Positions 8,974 through 18,239 are shown, counted from the stretch's first letter. The stretch is 64,000 nucleotides of DNA from JARKPK01 sp964631235 (GCA_964631235.1 CAZVZX010000002.1:130342-194341), one strand, 5' to 3'. The notes: a model not told the origin generated them from the letters alone. Numbers and translations: made by a program.

Positions 8974-11712
8974 TCAGATGCTGCTGGCCTTGATGAAGTT
9001 GATGTTCGCCGTTAGCGGGAACACCCCATAGATGCCGCGGGTGAACACCAGGTCGATGAAGTCGGCGGCTTTGAGGATCGGGCTCTTGGGCACGATCACC
9101 ACGTCGGAATCGGCCAGCCAGATTTCTCCGGCCGGGCAGGGCTGGTTTCCGCAAAGGGCCTGCTCAAGGTCGATCATCGTGGCCAACAGGCGCCAGTCCT
9201 CGCCGCGGCGGAAGACGACGACTTGCCGCAAGTGCGCTCCCACGTTCCAACTGCCGGCCATGGCGATGGCTTGGATGGCCGTGGTCGGGCCGGTGAGCTC
9301 GAAGCGGCCGGGGGTGCGTACTTCGCCGAGAACATAGATATAGCGAGGGGCGCGCTGGGCAAGCACCGGCACCACTTCGATTCCCTCGACCTCTTGGCGA
9401 TAGCGCTCGTTGAGTTCCACTTGAAGTTCGCGGAGAGAAAGGCCCTGGGCGCGAACCGAGCCGATCGCCGGCAGCGAAATCGTTCCCTCGGGCGTGATTC
9501 GCACCAGTTGGCTCTGACCGCCGACGCCCTGTCGCCGATCGACGGTCGCCCGAAGGTCTTCCAGCTTCGTGTTCACGCGCAACGGAGTAACGGTGATCGC
9601 AGGCGATTTGTAGAATTGCTTGTACTTCTCTTCGATCAGATCACGAAGCTGCGGAACGGTCTGTCCGGTCGCCTTGACTTGCCCGAGCAGCCGGAGCGTT
9701 ACGGTTCCGTCGGGCTGGATGATCAAATTGCGATTCAACTCGGGATCGGTGAACGACTCGACGCTGATCTCGTCGCCGACGTTGAGCTTGTACGGCTGCG
9801 AATTCTCCTCTCGCGTAACGCGATAGATCATGTCGAGTTGGTCGTCCACGCGCAGGCGATACTCGGGAACGTGCTCAAGCCGGGCGGCGCCCACGTATTC
9901 GCCCTGGGCGTAGGCCTGCCATTGCGCCCTCCGTGCCCGCTCCCAGCACCAGCCGCGGCACCGCCCGCCGCAACAACTGCAATCGACGGCGCAGATGTCG
10001 CAGGGAGCGGCCGGTCCGAGTGCTTGGCAGAGGAGGATTTGAGACATGTGTTCCGGAGCGTAGCTGCGCAGCCGGCGCATGATGCGTTCGCGGCGGTCGG
10101 CGGCCAGGGCGCCGGACAACACCGCAGAGTCAACCGTGTCAATTGCCTGGGCCGCGCCGTCACACGCCCACAATGTGTCGCGCGCAAATGCCGCCGTACC
10201 GCGACGACGTTCGAGTGCCTGTGCAGCACCATCCGTTGTCGGGGCGGACGAGACGGGAATCAGCGCCTCTGCGGCCCGCACTTCGTCATTCGCAGAAAGC
10301 GATTGACTGGCAAACGGTGTTTCCCGCACAACGAGCAGGCCGTTGGCGGCTTCTCCGGCGGGGGTGGGCTGCGCTTCGAACGTCGCTCCCAACGCACGCC
10401 ACGAGGGGGACGGGGCAGGCTGCGATGGAACACCAGTCGGAGCACTTCTCGGTGCTTGCGGACTCGGCGCGGGAAACACGCTCGGCTTTGTTGGCCGTGA
10501 TGCGCTGGGAACCGGCCGCGCCGGTGATCGCATCGCTTCGAGCAAGGCGGGCCGCGATCCGGCGGCAGGTGCTTGGGCCGGCGAGGGAGGCGGGAGCAGG
10601 GTCTTCGGGTGCGGCGATGCGCCTGACGCAGGAGCTAGTGTGCCCGGTGGAACTGCCGCTCGTTGCGCAGTGATTTCCCGCGAGGGGGGCTCTGACGAAA
10701 TCGGCCTCGTTGACGGTTCGGCGAAGTTCTTCGGATCGAGCCAAACGACGTGCTGCGAGGATTCTTCGTGGCTTCGTGCCGCATCGGCCTGCCGCAGCGC
10801 TGCTAATCGCAGGGCGGATTGCATTTCGCGATCGAGGCCGAGTTGCCGATAGACGGCCGCCAGATTGCGCAATCTCGTTGAGTCGGGCTGAATCGCGGCA
10901 CTGAGCTCGATCCACGGTCGCGCCTCGGGCCAACGGCCGGCACGCGCGAACACGACGCCCAGCTCGTTCGCCGCCAGCGCATGTTCGGGCTGAACCACCA
11001 GGGCCGCTTGAAGAAACACAACGGCTTTGGCGTCGCTGGCCGCAAGGGGCGGAGCTTGAGTGCGGGCCCATGCCGCATGGAGCTTCCCCAGGCCGTAGAG
11101 CGCCATTGCCCCGGCGGTTTCGTGTTCAACGGCTTCGGCGAGCTTCTCTTGGGCGTAGCCGAGGTAGCTGCGGACACAGTGCATCGCAGTCAATTCGCCC
11201 GACGGCGCTTGCTTCAGCACAGTTGTCGAGTGCCCGGCGATCAGGGCGGGCAGATCGAGGTCGGCCTCGATCTTGTTGCCCCGGGGGATGAAGTCATCGG
11301 CTTCGCGAATCGCCTGTAATGCGTCTCGAAGCGCGCGGCTGTGATTTTGAGAGCGATCTTGCGCATCGAGCCCTTGGGCCACCAGGCGAAGCGCCCCGAT
11401 GAACTCGGACCGCGCTGCGAACGGGGCTTGACGACCGGCGAGCTCGAAGCCGTTGCGAGAGCGGATATCGGCTTCGAGAGCGGCGCGTTCGAGAATCTCG
11501 GTCCGAGAATACGGTTCGACTGGGGACATGCCGGGAGCGGTCTCGCCGGCGGAGACGCTCATTCCGATGAGGAACGGCAGCAGCACCACCATGACTTCGG
11601 CAACCCAAATAGCGGCCTGCGGAAACACCGGCAGGAAGCCTCGATCCCGCAATGCAAATCGCGGATCGGTTGGCGTACGATCAGTCGGCGGGGGCAGGGG
11701 GGCGTGCGCCAT
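8974..11712 (-). CDS. Polysaccharide export protein (Wza-like) with large N-terminal extension
   Basis: About 912 residues; ATG 11739 is an alternative. N-terminal region: a hydrophobic segment (AEVMVVLLPFLIGMSVSAG), then TPR-like helical repeats (HALAANELGVVFARAGRWPE), a long Pro/Ser-rich linker and a cysteine-dense patch (9940-10040). The C-terminal third is the exporter: Poly_export strands (YKLNVGDEISVESF, IIQPDGTVTLRLLGQVKA), a second copy (RITPEGTISLPAIGSV) and an SLBB domain (YIYVLGEVRTPGRFEL). Known members form the outer-membrane channel for capsule or exopolysaccharide. It is the last gene of a minus-strand export cluster. Typical Wza is ~380 residues, so the N-terminal half is lineage-specific. 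Confidence 0.85.
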   Translation of the reverse strand: MAHAPLPPPTDRTPTDPRFALRDRGFLPVFPQAAIWVAEVMVVLLPFLIGMSVSAGETAPGMSPVEPYSRTEILERAALEADIRSRNGFELAGRQAPFAARSEFIGALRLVAQGLDAQDRSQNHSRALRDALQAIREADDFIPRGNKIEADLDLPALIAGHSTTVLKQAPSGELTAMHCVRSYLGYAQEKLAEAVEHETAGAMALYGLGKLHAAWARTQAPPLAASDAKAVVFLQAALVVQPEHALAANELGVVFARAGRWPEARPWIELSAAIQPDSTRLRNLAAVYRQLGLDREMQSALRLAALRQADAARSHEESSQHVVWLDPKNFAEPSTRPISSEPPSREITAQRAAVPPGTLAPASGASPHPKTLLPPPSPAQAPAAGSRPALLEAMRSPARPVPSASRPTKPSVFPAPSPQAPRSAPTGVPSQPAPSPSWRALGATFEAQPTPAGEAANGLLVVRETPFASQSLSANDEVRAAEALIPVSSAPTTDGAAQALERRRGTAAFARDTLWACDGAAQAIDTVDSAVLSGALAADRRERIMRRLRSYAPEHMSQILLCQALGPAAPCDICAVDCSCCGGRCRGWCWERARRAQWQAYAQGEYVGAARLEHVPEYRLRVDDQLDMIYRVTREENSQPYKLNVGDEISVESFTDPELNRNLIIQPDGTVTLRLLGQVKATGQTVPQLRDLIEEKYKQFYKSPAITVTPLRVNTKLEDLRATVDRRQGVGGQSQLVRITPEGTISLPAIGSVRAQGLSLRELQVELNERYRQEVEGIEVVPVLAQRAPRYIYVLGEVRTPGRFELTGPTTAIQAIAMAGSWNVGAHLRQVVVFRRGEDWRLLATMIDLEQALCGNQPCPAGEIWLADSDVVIVPKSPILKAADFIDLVFTRGIYGVFPLTANINFIKASSI

Positions 11713-12272
11713 GGGCTGGGGGCGTAATGACAAAGGCATGGAACGGTCGTGTCTGCGATGGTTCGCCGTTCTCCGAAAACCACGAAAGCAAGCCGCAAAA
11801 CACGGAAGACGCTTCAAACGGGGACACCACGCAATCGGCCGCTTCGCTACGCCGGCGGCCGCTTTCGTCATCGTGAAGGACTGTTTCGAGCAGGGGAACG
11901 TCTGTCGCAGAGGATCGTCATTTGACCTTTTTGAGGTTTCGGCCGGTTATTGCGCCTGCGCTAAGCAAATGCCGCTCGTGACGGTTGTAGTCGCAGTCGA
12001 TAGCCCGCAGAACCGGCACAGTCCGAACCCACTGCGCAATCCAACCTTCATTGAACGCTCTTCGGCTGGTGAGTTCTTAGGACTCCGCCTGGCGAGAATC
12101 GGTTGGACTATGCGGCGAATGTTTCTCCCGATGCACAGCGATTGTGAAGATCGCTCGTGTGAAGAGAGCGTGAATTGGTAGGCTTTTCGGCTGGGGAAGG
12201 GCGTAGGAATTGGGGAGAGTTTATCATCGCTCGCGATTCGAGGGCTGAGCATCGCGGGCCGAGCGATTGCGC
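11713..12272. other. Intergenic region containing a family A repeat
   Basis: About 560 bp between two genes of the export cluster. It holds one family A repeat (11795-11888, plus orientation) and no supported gene. A long plus frame (11453-12181) has no recognisable sequence and mostly overlaps the export gene, so it was not called. Confidence 0.5.
11795..11888 (+). repeat. Family A dispersed repeat, copy A1
   Basis: Shares the family core: CGGAAGACGCTTCAAACGGG, then GCAATCGGCCGCTTCG and a second GCGGCCGCTT arm 12 nt later. It is the only copy not pointing at an obvious downstream gene in its own orientation. Confidence 0.7.
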
Positions 12273-13088
12273 CTACTCCGGCACGACCGCAACGAGCTCT
12301 TCGGCAACGGCTTCGAACAGATCCGCAGTAAGTTGCTCGCGCTGGTCGGCAAAACCGATCAGCAGGGCCAAATCGCAGAGGCGATTGATTTGCCGGGGCA
12401 GACCGTGCGACAGTTCATGCAGGGCGTCGAAGGCATCAGGAGCGATCAGATCCGAAGATGCCCCGGCCGCGCTGAGGCGGTGTTGGGCATACGCTTTCGT
12501 CTCCGCGGGGGTCAGCGGTCGGAGCATGCACTTCACGGCCAAGCGATCATCGAGCTGCGGTGTGCGTCGCAGCAGCGGGAGCAACGCCGTTTGCCCAACC
12601 AATACGAGGCTCAGCCCCTGACGACCGTCGGCCTGAAAATTCATCAACAGACGCAATGTCTCCAATGATTCGGGAGAATCGAGCAAGTGCGCTTCGTCGA
12701 TGGCGACAACGGCGTGCCGGCCGCGGCGGGTATTTTCTTCAAGGAAGTGAGCAATGCGTTGCACGTTGGCGTGAGCATTGGTTTCGGCCGATCGGCTGCC
12801 GATCAATTCATCGGCGACATAGGCCAGCAGTTCCGCGGCGCTCATGTGCGGAAAGACGATGTGAATGAAGGGCCGAAGCCAATCGGGGGCCGTTCGGTGC
12901 AAGGTTTCGATCACCTGGGTTTTTCCGACACCGGCCGGCCCGGTGAGCAGAGCGCCGCCGCGGCGATTCTCTGTTGCATAGCGCAGTTTGAGCAAGGCCG
13001 CTTGATGCGACTCGGCAGCAAAGAAGAATCGCGGGTCGGCCGTTTGTTCAAACGGCTTCTCGCTCAGGTGCCAATAGACTTCGTACAT
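12273..13088 (-). CDS. ExeA/XrtA-associated type AAA ATPase of the export cluster
   Basis: 271 residues starting MYEVYWHLSEKPFEQTADPR, the hallmark opening of ExeA/GspA-like and exosortase-associated ATPases. Walker A is GPAGVGKTQ (~50-58), Walker B is HAVVAIDEAHLLD (~125-137), and the sensor/lid region carries GLPRQINRLCDLAL. Such ATPases commonly sit in bacterial exopolysaccharide clusters with Wza- and BY-kinase-like genes, as here; their exact job is not settled. The gap to the upstream ATPase is ~160 bp, so a shared transcript is likely. No exosortase gene is visible in the window. Confidence 0.85.
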   Translation of the reverse strand: MYEVYWHLSEKPFEQTADPRFFFAAESHQAALLKLRYATENRRGGALLTGPAGVGKTQVIETLHRTAPDWLRPFIHIVFPHMSAAELLAYVADELIGSRSAETNAHANVQRIAHFLEENTRRGRHAVVAIDEAHLLDSPESLETLRLLMNFQADGRQGLSLVLVGQTALLPLLRRTPQLDDRLAVKCMLRPLTPAETKAYAQHRLSAAGASSDLIAPDAFDALHELSHGLPRQINRLCDLALLIGFADQREQLTADLFEAVAEELVAVVPE

Positions 13089-13245
13089 GGCGGACTTACT
13101 CGTTCAAACCGTTATGCGCTGTTCGCGATTGCGGCTGTTGCTTCGGACCATGATGTTGAAGACCGCGGGCCGAACGCTCGTCCCAAGGGTTCGCCATCGG
13201 CCGGCCGGCGGCGACGGCGGCCTCCGGTGGACCGAGCGGCCCTGT

Positions 13246-14814
13246 TCAATTCAATCCGTTTTGCACTACCCCCAAAACGCCGACGCCCTCCGATGACCAT
13301 TGCTCGGCATACTGTTGCAGCTCGCGGGAGCGGGTTTGTCGCGGATGCTGAACCAGTACGACGGCATCGCAAAGTGTGCCCAAACACGGCAGCCCGCATC
13401 CGCGCGGAGGCAAATCGACCAGAATGATTTCGTAGTTCTGACGGAGCAAGTCGTAGGTTTCGGCGATCCGCGGAGGATCGGCTTTGCCGTCAGGGGCACG
13501 CATCGCGGGCACAACGGCGGCACGGCCTTCATCGGCCCCGACCATCACGTCCGCCAAGTCGCGTCGCCCCTCGATCGCCGCTTCCCATCCATCGGTGCTC
13601 AGCAGGGCTAAACGGCGGGCGAGCTGCGGGGCGTTCCAATTTGCTTCGAGCACGACGAAACGACAACGGCGTTGGCTGAGTCGCCGCGCAGCGGCCAGCA
13701 CCACGGAACTAACGCCTTCGCCCGGCCGGTACGACGAGAAACCGATGATTCTCTGCTCTTTGCGCGCTGCACGAAGCAGGGCATCGACGACGCCGTCGAG
13801 CTGCTCGCCGCAGCCGCGCATCCATCGTGAGACAAGCGAGGGCCACGCAAACCGTTCGAGTTGAATCGCCGGTCGCAGCAGCCGCAGAATCGGGGCGGCC
13901 TCGGTCGCATCGTCGCGTGAGACGGCCTGTGCCGCACCAGCGGCTGGGCTGTCGCCGGCAATGGCGTTTGCCGCACGGGCTGATTCCTCGTCCGCGCCCG
14001 CGGCTTCTTCCAAAGACTCGGTGATAGCCGATTCGGATGGACATTGCCCCTCGACGACCGGCTCGCAGCGTGTGTGACGCTCGGCGTCTTGCACTGGAAT
14101 TGACGATTCGGTCGCCGGCGGGTCGGCAACGCCGGCTTCGCTTTCGGCGACGGTTGCTTCCCAACGGGCCGTCAATTGAGCCAAGCGGGCGGCAGTCGCC
14201 TCGGCCACTGATTCGCCGCCAGCACGAGACGCCAAGGTTCGATCATCTGACGCAGATTCGATGGCGATCGTCGTCGCCTCTTCGATTGCCGCGGTTTCTG
14301 TCGGCGATGTGTCGATCGCTGTGGCTGTTGCCATCGCAGCAGGCATCGACGGCGTGCGATAGGCAATCGGCGGTTCTACTGCGGTCGGGTGATGTTCTAC
14401 CGCTTCCGCTTCATACCCGATGGGCGGTGCGATCGGCTCGCCCTGCGGCTTGGGTTCGACCGCAGCGCGCTGCGCTTGACGCAGGGCAATGGCCTCGCTC
14501 AGCGTGATTCGCGGCGAAGAGACAGCCGGCGTATTCGATGCTTGGCGCGCGGCGGGGGCTGCGGCCGGCCCGGCTTGGCACTGGCGGCTGGCCGGGGAGG
14601 TCGTCGGCTTCGGCGCGTTGGCAATTGGTGCGTTGATGGGGCGTTGAGAAGATGGAGCAGATCGCGAGTGTGGGCCGGAGAGAGCGCGCGGCTCAGATGG
14701 CGGCAACCGATCGGCAGGAGGATTCGCAGCTTCCGAAGTACTCGAAGCGGCCGCGACGGACGGTCGGCCGACGCTGGCAAAGGCCTTCAGGAATGCTTGG
14801 TCGATCGGGCTCAT
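13246..14814 (-). CDS. CpsD/CapB-like BY-kinase homologue with degenerate ATP site
   Basis: 522 residues. Residues ~1-310 are Ala/Pro/Glu/Thr-rich and probably disordered. Residues ~320-522 resemble the cytoplasmic ATPase of bacterial tyrosine kinases and MinD relatives: RIIGFSSYRPGEGVSSVVLA stands where GEGKST is expected, RFVVLEANWNAPQLARR stands where the Walker A' aspartates are expected, and EIILVDLPPRG is an intact Walker B. The P-loop lysine and the A' aspartates are missing, and no C-terminal tyrosine cluster is present. A regulatory or scaffolding role in chain-length control is more likely than kinase activity (inference). Confidence 0.75.
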   Translation of the reverse strand: MSPIDQAFLKAFASVGRPSVAAASSTSEAANPPADRLPPSEPRALSGPHSRSAPSSQRPINAPIANAPKPTTSPASRQCQAGPAAAPAARQASNTPAVSSPRITLSEAIALRQAQRAAVEPKPQGEPIAPPIGYEAEAVEHHPTAVEPPIAYRTPSMPAAMATATAIDTSPTETAAIEEATTIAIESASDDRTLASRAGGESVAEATAARLAQLTARWEATVAESEAGVADPPATESSIPVQDAERHTRCEPVVEGQCPSESAITESLEEAAGADEESARAANAIAGDSPAAGAAQAVSRDDATEAAPILRLLRPAIQLERFAWPSLVSRWMRGCGEQLDGVVDALLRAARKEQRIIGFSSYRPGEGVSSVVLAAARRLSQRRCRFVVLEANWNAPQLARRLALLSTDGWEAAIEGRRDLADVMVGADEGRAAVVPAMRAPDGKADPPRIAETYDLLRQNYEIILVDLPPRGCGLPCLGTLCDAVVLVQHPRQTRSRELQQYAEQWSSEGVGVLGVVQNGLN

Positions 14815-14915
14815 CGCGTTCTCAATCGTTTCTTGTTGGGCGATTCGCTGAGGCGATCAGAGATGTCGTTGTCCAATAAGACGGCGAACTGCCTATCGCA
14901 TTGCTTGCAGTGGTT

Positions 14916-15905
14916 TCAGTACCGTTGGGAATGCGTCGGGTCGTAATTTGCCCGCAGCGACGGCGTTTCGATAACGCCTTCGAGCTGAGCGGTGCCGGGC
15001 CCGTCGGCGTCGGCCGTGCTTGCCACTTGTTCGTCGAACGACCGGGGCGGCTGATCCGCCGGCGGAGACAGGCGACGATCGATCAGCGGGGCCTTGAAAC
15101 CGCCTCGGTTGCCATCGCTCGCCGCAGAGTCGGTGAATTGGGCTAAGCGCGAATCAATTGGCGCTGCGGTTTCGGTGTTGGCGGCGGATCTGGCGGCATC
15201 GGCCGTGACAGACGCACCGCCGGCATTCCCCTGAGCAATTGGAACGCTGGAGACTGATCGATCGGCCGACGCTGCGAACAACTGTTCTACGCTAATGGGC
15301 CGGCGGACTTCCGGGTGTTCATTCGGCGTTTGCGGTTTTTCGATCGGAGGCAGACGAGTCAGCCCGTCGTTTTTATTCAAAGGTGCGCTGAATCGATCCG
15401 GGTGCGGTGAGACCGTTTTTCCCAGGGACGGTTGGGGTTCGAGTTGCGGCAAAGGGCGGTCGTTGGCCGCTTGGGGAGCCGTTGGCCCGACTCCTGCCGT
15501 CGGTGTGGGGACGGCGACATTCGTCTGGAACCCCGGGACAGCGGGCGAGTGACGAGTTGATTGGTCGGTAATGGGTTCCCAGGTGGGCTGGGGCGCAGCC
15601 GGCTCCGCCTTTGGAGACCGACCGACAAAGGGCGCGACGGCCATCGCGGTCATCAAGACCCCGCCGGCAAGCAGGATTGCGAGTGCAACACGTTGGCTGA
15701 ACCAGCGCCGCACCGCCGTTTCGAATGATACCGTTTTCGGATTTCGGACCGGCGGTCGCATTCCGTAATCAGGCAATCGAGCGAGGATAGGCAATCCATT
15801 GACCGGCGGAGTGGCATCCGGCAAATCAGCCAGCACCAACTTCGGCTGAGCTTCCGAGGTTGCGGCAGACAGTTCGACCGTGATCGGTGCGCCTGCGATA
15901 GCCAT
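14916..15905 (-). CDS. Single-pass membrane protein of the exopolysaccharide cluster, unknown function
   Basis: 329 residues from ATG 15905 (MAIAGAPITVELSAATSEAQ). The frame is open upstream to 16046, so a longer form is possible. A soluble N-terminus of ~85 residues is followed by one TM helix (VALAILLAGGVLMTAMAVAPFVG) and a long Pro/Ala/Asp-rich tail of low complexity. There is no recognised domain. Type II topology and position as first gene of the minus-strand cluster suggest a periplasm-spanning partner, perhaps replacing the Wzz-like part split from the BY-kinase homologue; this is a guess from context. Confidence 0.6.
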   Translation of the reverse strand: MAIAGAPITVELSAATSEAQPKLVLADLPDATPPVNGLPILARLPDYGMRPPVRNPKTVSFETAVRRWFSQRVALAILLAGGVLMTAMAVAPFVGRSPKAEPAAPQPTWEPITDQSTRHSPAVPGFQTNVAVPTPTAGVGPTAPQAANDRPLPQLEPQPSLGKTVSPHPDRFSAPLNKNDGLTRLPPIEKPQTPNEHPEVRRPISVEQLFAASADRSVSSVPIAQGNAGGASVTADAARSAANTETAAPIDSRLAQFTDSAASDGNRGGFKAPLIDRRLSPPADQPPRSFDEQVASTADADGPGTAQLEGVIETPSLRANYDPTHSQRY

Positions 15906-16046
15906 GGATTCGTGTTTGGGCTCGATTATTGGGTTGAGCGAATCAACTCGTGCGATGGGGTGGATGAGCGGCAGTGGACGTTGCTCTTTGGCGTTGCACG
16001 GTCGCCCCCGCTGCTCTGTGCTCTTTGTTTCCCACTTTCCCCGCAC

Positions 16047-16799
16047 AGGGGTTGAGATAGTTCAAGGGTGCCCCGGAGTCAGTATCGACCCTCCGAGTGT
16101 CGATCTTGAGCTTTGCGCAAACTTTGCCAATCGGGCAGGTATTGCGGGCGGATTGTCGTTCTCCACACGGCTGAGGGCGCTGCGCGCAATTGAACCGGCA
16201 CGATTTGGCGTCGCCGATGGCTTGGCCTAGTGACAGGGCGTGGCGGTCGGTTCAGAATGAACGTGAGGGGGATGAAACGTGCCGCTGCTGTAAGAACATC
16301 CGAAAATGCGACTTATGACAGACGCAATTGCCAAGTTTGACCGCCGGATGGGTGCCGATGCGGTCGCGTGGTTGGAGCTGGGGCCGCTTCGACCCTGCCC
16401 CAACCGCACTCTCACGACCAAGCGTCAAAAGGCGGCAATCGGGCAGAATGGGCAGGCGGCACAATCGGCGGCCACGCCTCGCCGACGGTCGCCTTTTGGA
16501 GGGAAGAGCAGGCGTTTTTTCAAAAAATGAGTCAGAGAAAACAAGAAAAAAAGACGATCCCGATGGTGCCCGGCCGCTCCGTCTGGCGGGGGAGAAAAAC
16601 GGAGCGACTCTGTGCAGATCGGGATCGCTGACCTTTACGGGGTCAATAGATCAAACACCAGCGACCAGCCCGGGTTCCGCTGGCAGTCGTCGCCGATCCC
16701 GCATTTCTACGGATTAATTTGCTTGCACGGTGGGCCGGTGGGGCGGGGGTGCCCCCAATGAGTTTTCCGTTGGCCCGGTTGTGCGACCGTCGCCCATCG
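16047..16799. other. Intergenic region, sulfatase 3' side to exopolysaccharide cluster
   Basis: A 750 bp gap. The right part (16545-16701) holds the nested hairpins and T-run described separately. The rest (16047-16540) has only short frames without family signal. Confidence 0.5.
16545..16701 (-). promoter_or_regulatory. Candidate attenuator: terminator hairpin with competing three-way junction
   Basis: Read on the minus strand, CGATCCCGAT (16627-16618) can pair perfectly with ATCGGGATCG (16564-16555), enclosing an 8-bp CGCTCCGT/ACGGAGCG hairpin. The stem is followed by TCTTTTTTTC, an intrinsic terminator layout. The same segment can instead pair over 8 bp with CGGGATCG at 16701-16694, closing a loop that contains two further hairpins: CCAGCG/CGCTGG (16683-16658) and TGACC/GGTCA (16645-16629). 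The element follows the sulfatase gene and precedes the exopolysaccharide genes by ~500 nt. It may simply be the sulfatase terminator. Confidence 0.5.
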
Positions 16800-18239
16800 T
16801 TATTGCGGATTAGGTTTTGCAGTCGGCTTCTGTTTCTTGGGATTCGTCGCCTTGGCCCGAATCGGCCAGTGTTCCGACTCGGTCCGTGCCGTTTTCAGGT
16901 AGGCTTCGATCTTGGCCACCACTTGCGGATGGTCTGAGGCGATGTCGTTCTGTTCCGCCAAATCCTTGCTCAGTTGATACAACTGAAGGGGAGCGTCGGG
17001 ACTGAGGCGGACGGCCTTCCAGTCGCCCATGCGGACGGCTTGTTTCGATCCGCCTTCATGGAACTCCCAATAGAGGAACTCGTGCTGCTTTTGCCCGGGC
17101 CGGCCCAAGAGCGTCGGTGCTACGGATAGGCCGTCGATCCCCGATGGAGCTGCCGCGCCGGCCAACTCGGCCGCCGTTGGCAGGAAGTCCCAGAACGCCC
17201 AAACTTGGTCGCTCGTGCCCGGAGCGATCTTTCCCGGCCAACGCACAATCATCGGCACGCGAATGCCGCCTTCGTACAGGTCGCGTTTGATTCCGCGCAG
17301 TGCTCCAGACGAGCGGAAGAAGGTCGGATCGGCCCCGCCTTCGCGGTGCGGCCCGTTGTCGCTGGTGAAGAAAACGACAGTCCGCTCGTCAATCCCCAGT
17401 TGCTTGAGCTTTGCCAGCAGCCTGCCGATGTCGCGATCCATTCGCGCGATCATTGCCGCTTTGCCCTTCTCGGGGGCCGGCCAATCCTTATCGGCGTATT
17501 CGCCCAGCTCCGGGACTTCCATTCCCTCTTTGCCGGCCTCGTTATTGGCGTGAGGAATCGTCAGGGCCAGATAGAGGAAAAACGGCTTTTCGCGATTTTG
17601 TTCAACGAAGCGCAATGCGTCGGCAACGAAGAGGTCATGCGAGTATTCGACGCGGCGCACCGCGACGCCCGGCAACTGCCCTTGCCACTGAGGGGCGACT
17701 TCGTTCTTCAAGACGACTCGATCGGTGTTCCGCCACAGGAACTCGGGATAGTAATTGTGGGCGTGGCGTTGATCGGTGTAGCCGAAGAAATAGTCGAAGC
17801 CCTGTTGCAGCGGATGTCCGGTTGTTTCGGGTTCGCCCAACCCCCATTTGCCGATCAAGGCCGTCGTGTAGCCAGCCGTCTTGAGCACTTCGGCCACGGT
17901 AACGTCTTCCGGCCGCAACGGCACGCGGTCGTTGCCGCGGATAGTACAGTGGCCGGTGTGCTGACCGAGCATCAACGCGCACCGCGACGGCGCGCAGACC
18001 GTGCTGCCGGCATAGCACTGGGTGAATCGCAACCCTTCGGTCGCCATGCGATCGAGGTGAGGCGTGCGGATCACTTGCTGCCCATAGCAACCGAGATCGC
18101 CGTAGCCCAAGTCGTCGGCGAGGATGAAAATGATGTTCGGTTTAGCGGGGGCCGCCGTTTCGGCCGCGATGGCTGCCGCAGATGCATGGGCAGCGGCCAT
18201 GACGAGACACACGACGCCAATCATTAATCGAACGGACAT
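16800..18239 (-). CDS. Secreted arylsulfatase-type sulfatase
   Basis: 479 residues with a signal peptide (MSVRLMIGVVCLVMAAAHAS). Sulfatase signature: metal-binding NIIFILADDLGYGDLG (~35-50), the CAPSR motif with Cys82, which is converted to formylglycine by a sulfatase-modifying enzyme in active family members, the following GQHTGHCTIRGN, and FFTSDNGPH for the second metal site. The family hydrolyses sulfate esters of polysaccharides or small molecules; Planctomycetes carry many. ATG 18239 is chosen for a good SD (AGGAGGAG, about 7 bp upstream). The C-terminus is a Lys/Pro tail. No formylglycine-generating enzyme is adjacent. Confidence 0.93.
   Translation of the reverse strand: MSVRLMIGVVCLVMAAAHASAAAIAAETAAPAKPNIIFILADDLGYGDLGCYGQQVIRTPHLDRMATEGLRFTQCYAGSTVCAPSRCALMLGQHTGHCTIRGNDRVPLRPEDVTVAEVLKTAGYTTALIGKWGLGEPETTGHPLQQGFDYFFGYTDQRHAHNYYPEFLWRNTDRVVLKNEVAPQWQGQLPGVAVRRVEYSHDLFVADALRFVEQNREKPFFLYLALTIPHANNEAGKEGMEVPELGEYADKDWPAPEKGKAAMIARMDRDIGRLLAKLKQLGIDERTVVFFTSDNGPHREGGADPTFFRSSGALRGIKRDLYEGGIRVPMIVRWPGKIAPGTSDQVWAFWDFLPTAAELAGAAAPSGIDGLSVAPTLLGRPGQKQHEFLYWEFHEGGSKQAVRMGDWKAVRLSPDAPLQLYQLSKDLAEQNDIASDHPQVVAKIEAYLKTARTESEHWPIRAKATNPKKQKPTAKPNPQ

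Noticed and set aside
9223..10500. 425-codon open frame antisense to the export protein
   Set aside because: The sense strand carries Poly_export and SLBB signatures.
11453..12181. 242-codon plus-strand frame across the export-gene start and a family A copy
   Set aside because: First half is antisense to the export gene; the rest is repeat and unstructured sequence.
16440..16505. Possible eighth family A copy (CACAATCGGCGGCCACGCC)
   Set aside because: Only the short GC core matches; the CGGTTCAAACGG block and the 3' block are missing.
17205..18227. 340-codon open frame antisense to the sulfatase
   Set aside because: Shadow of the sulfatase gene.
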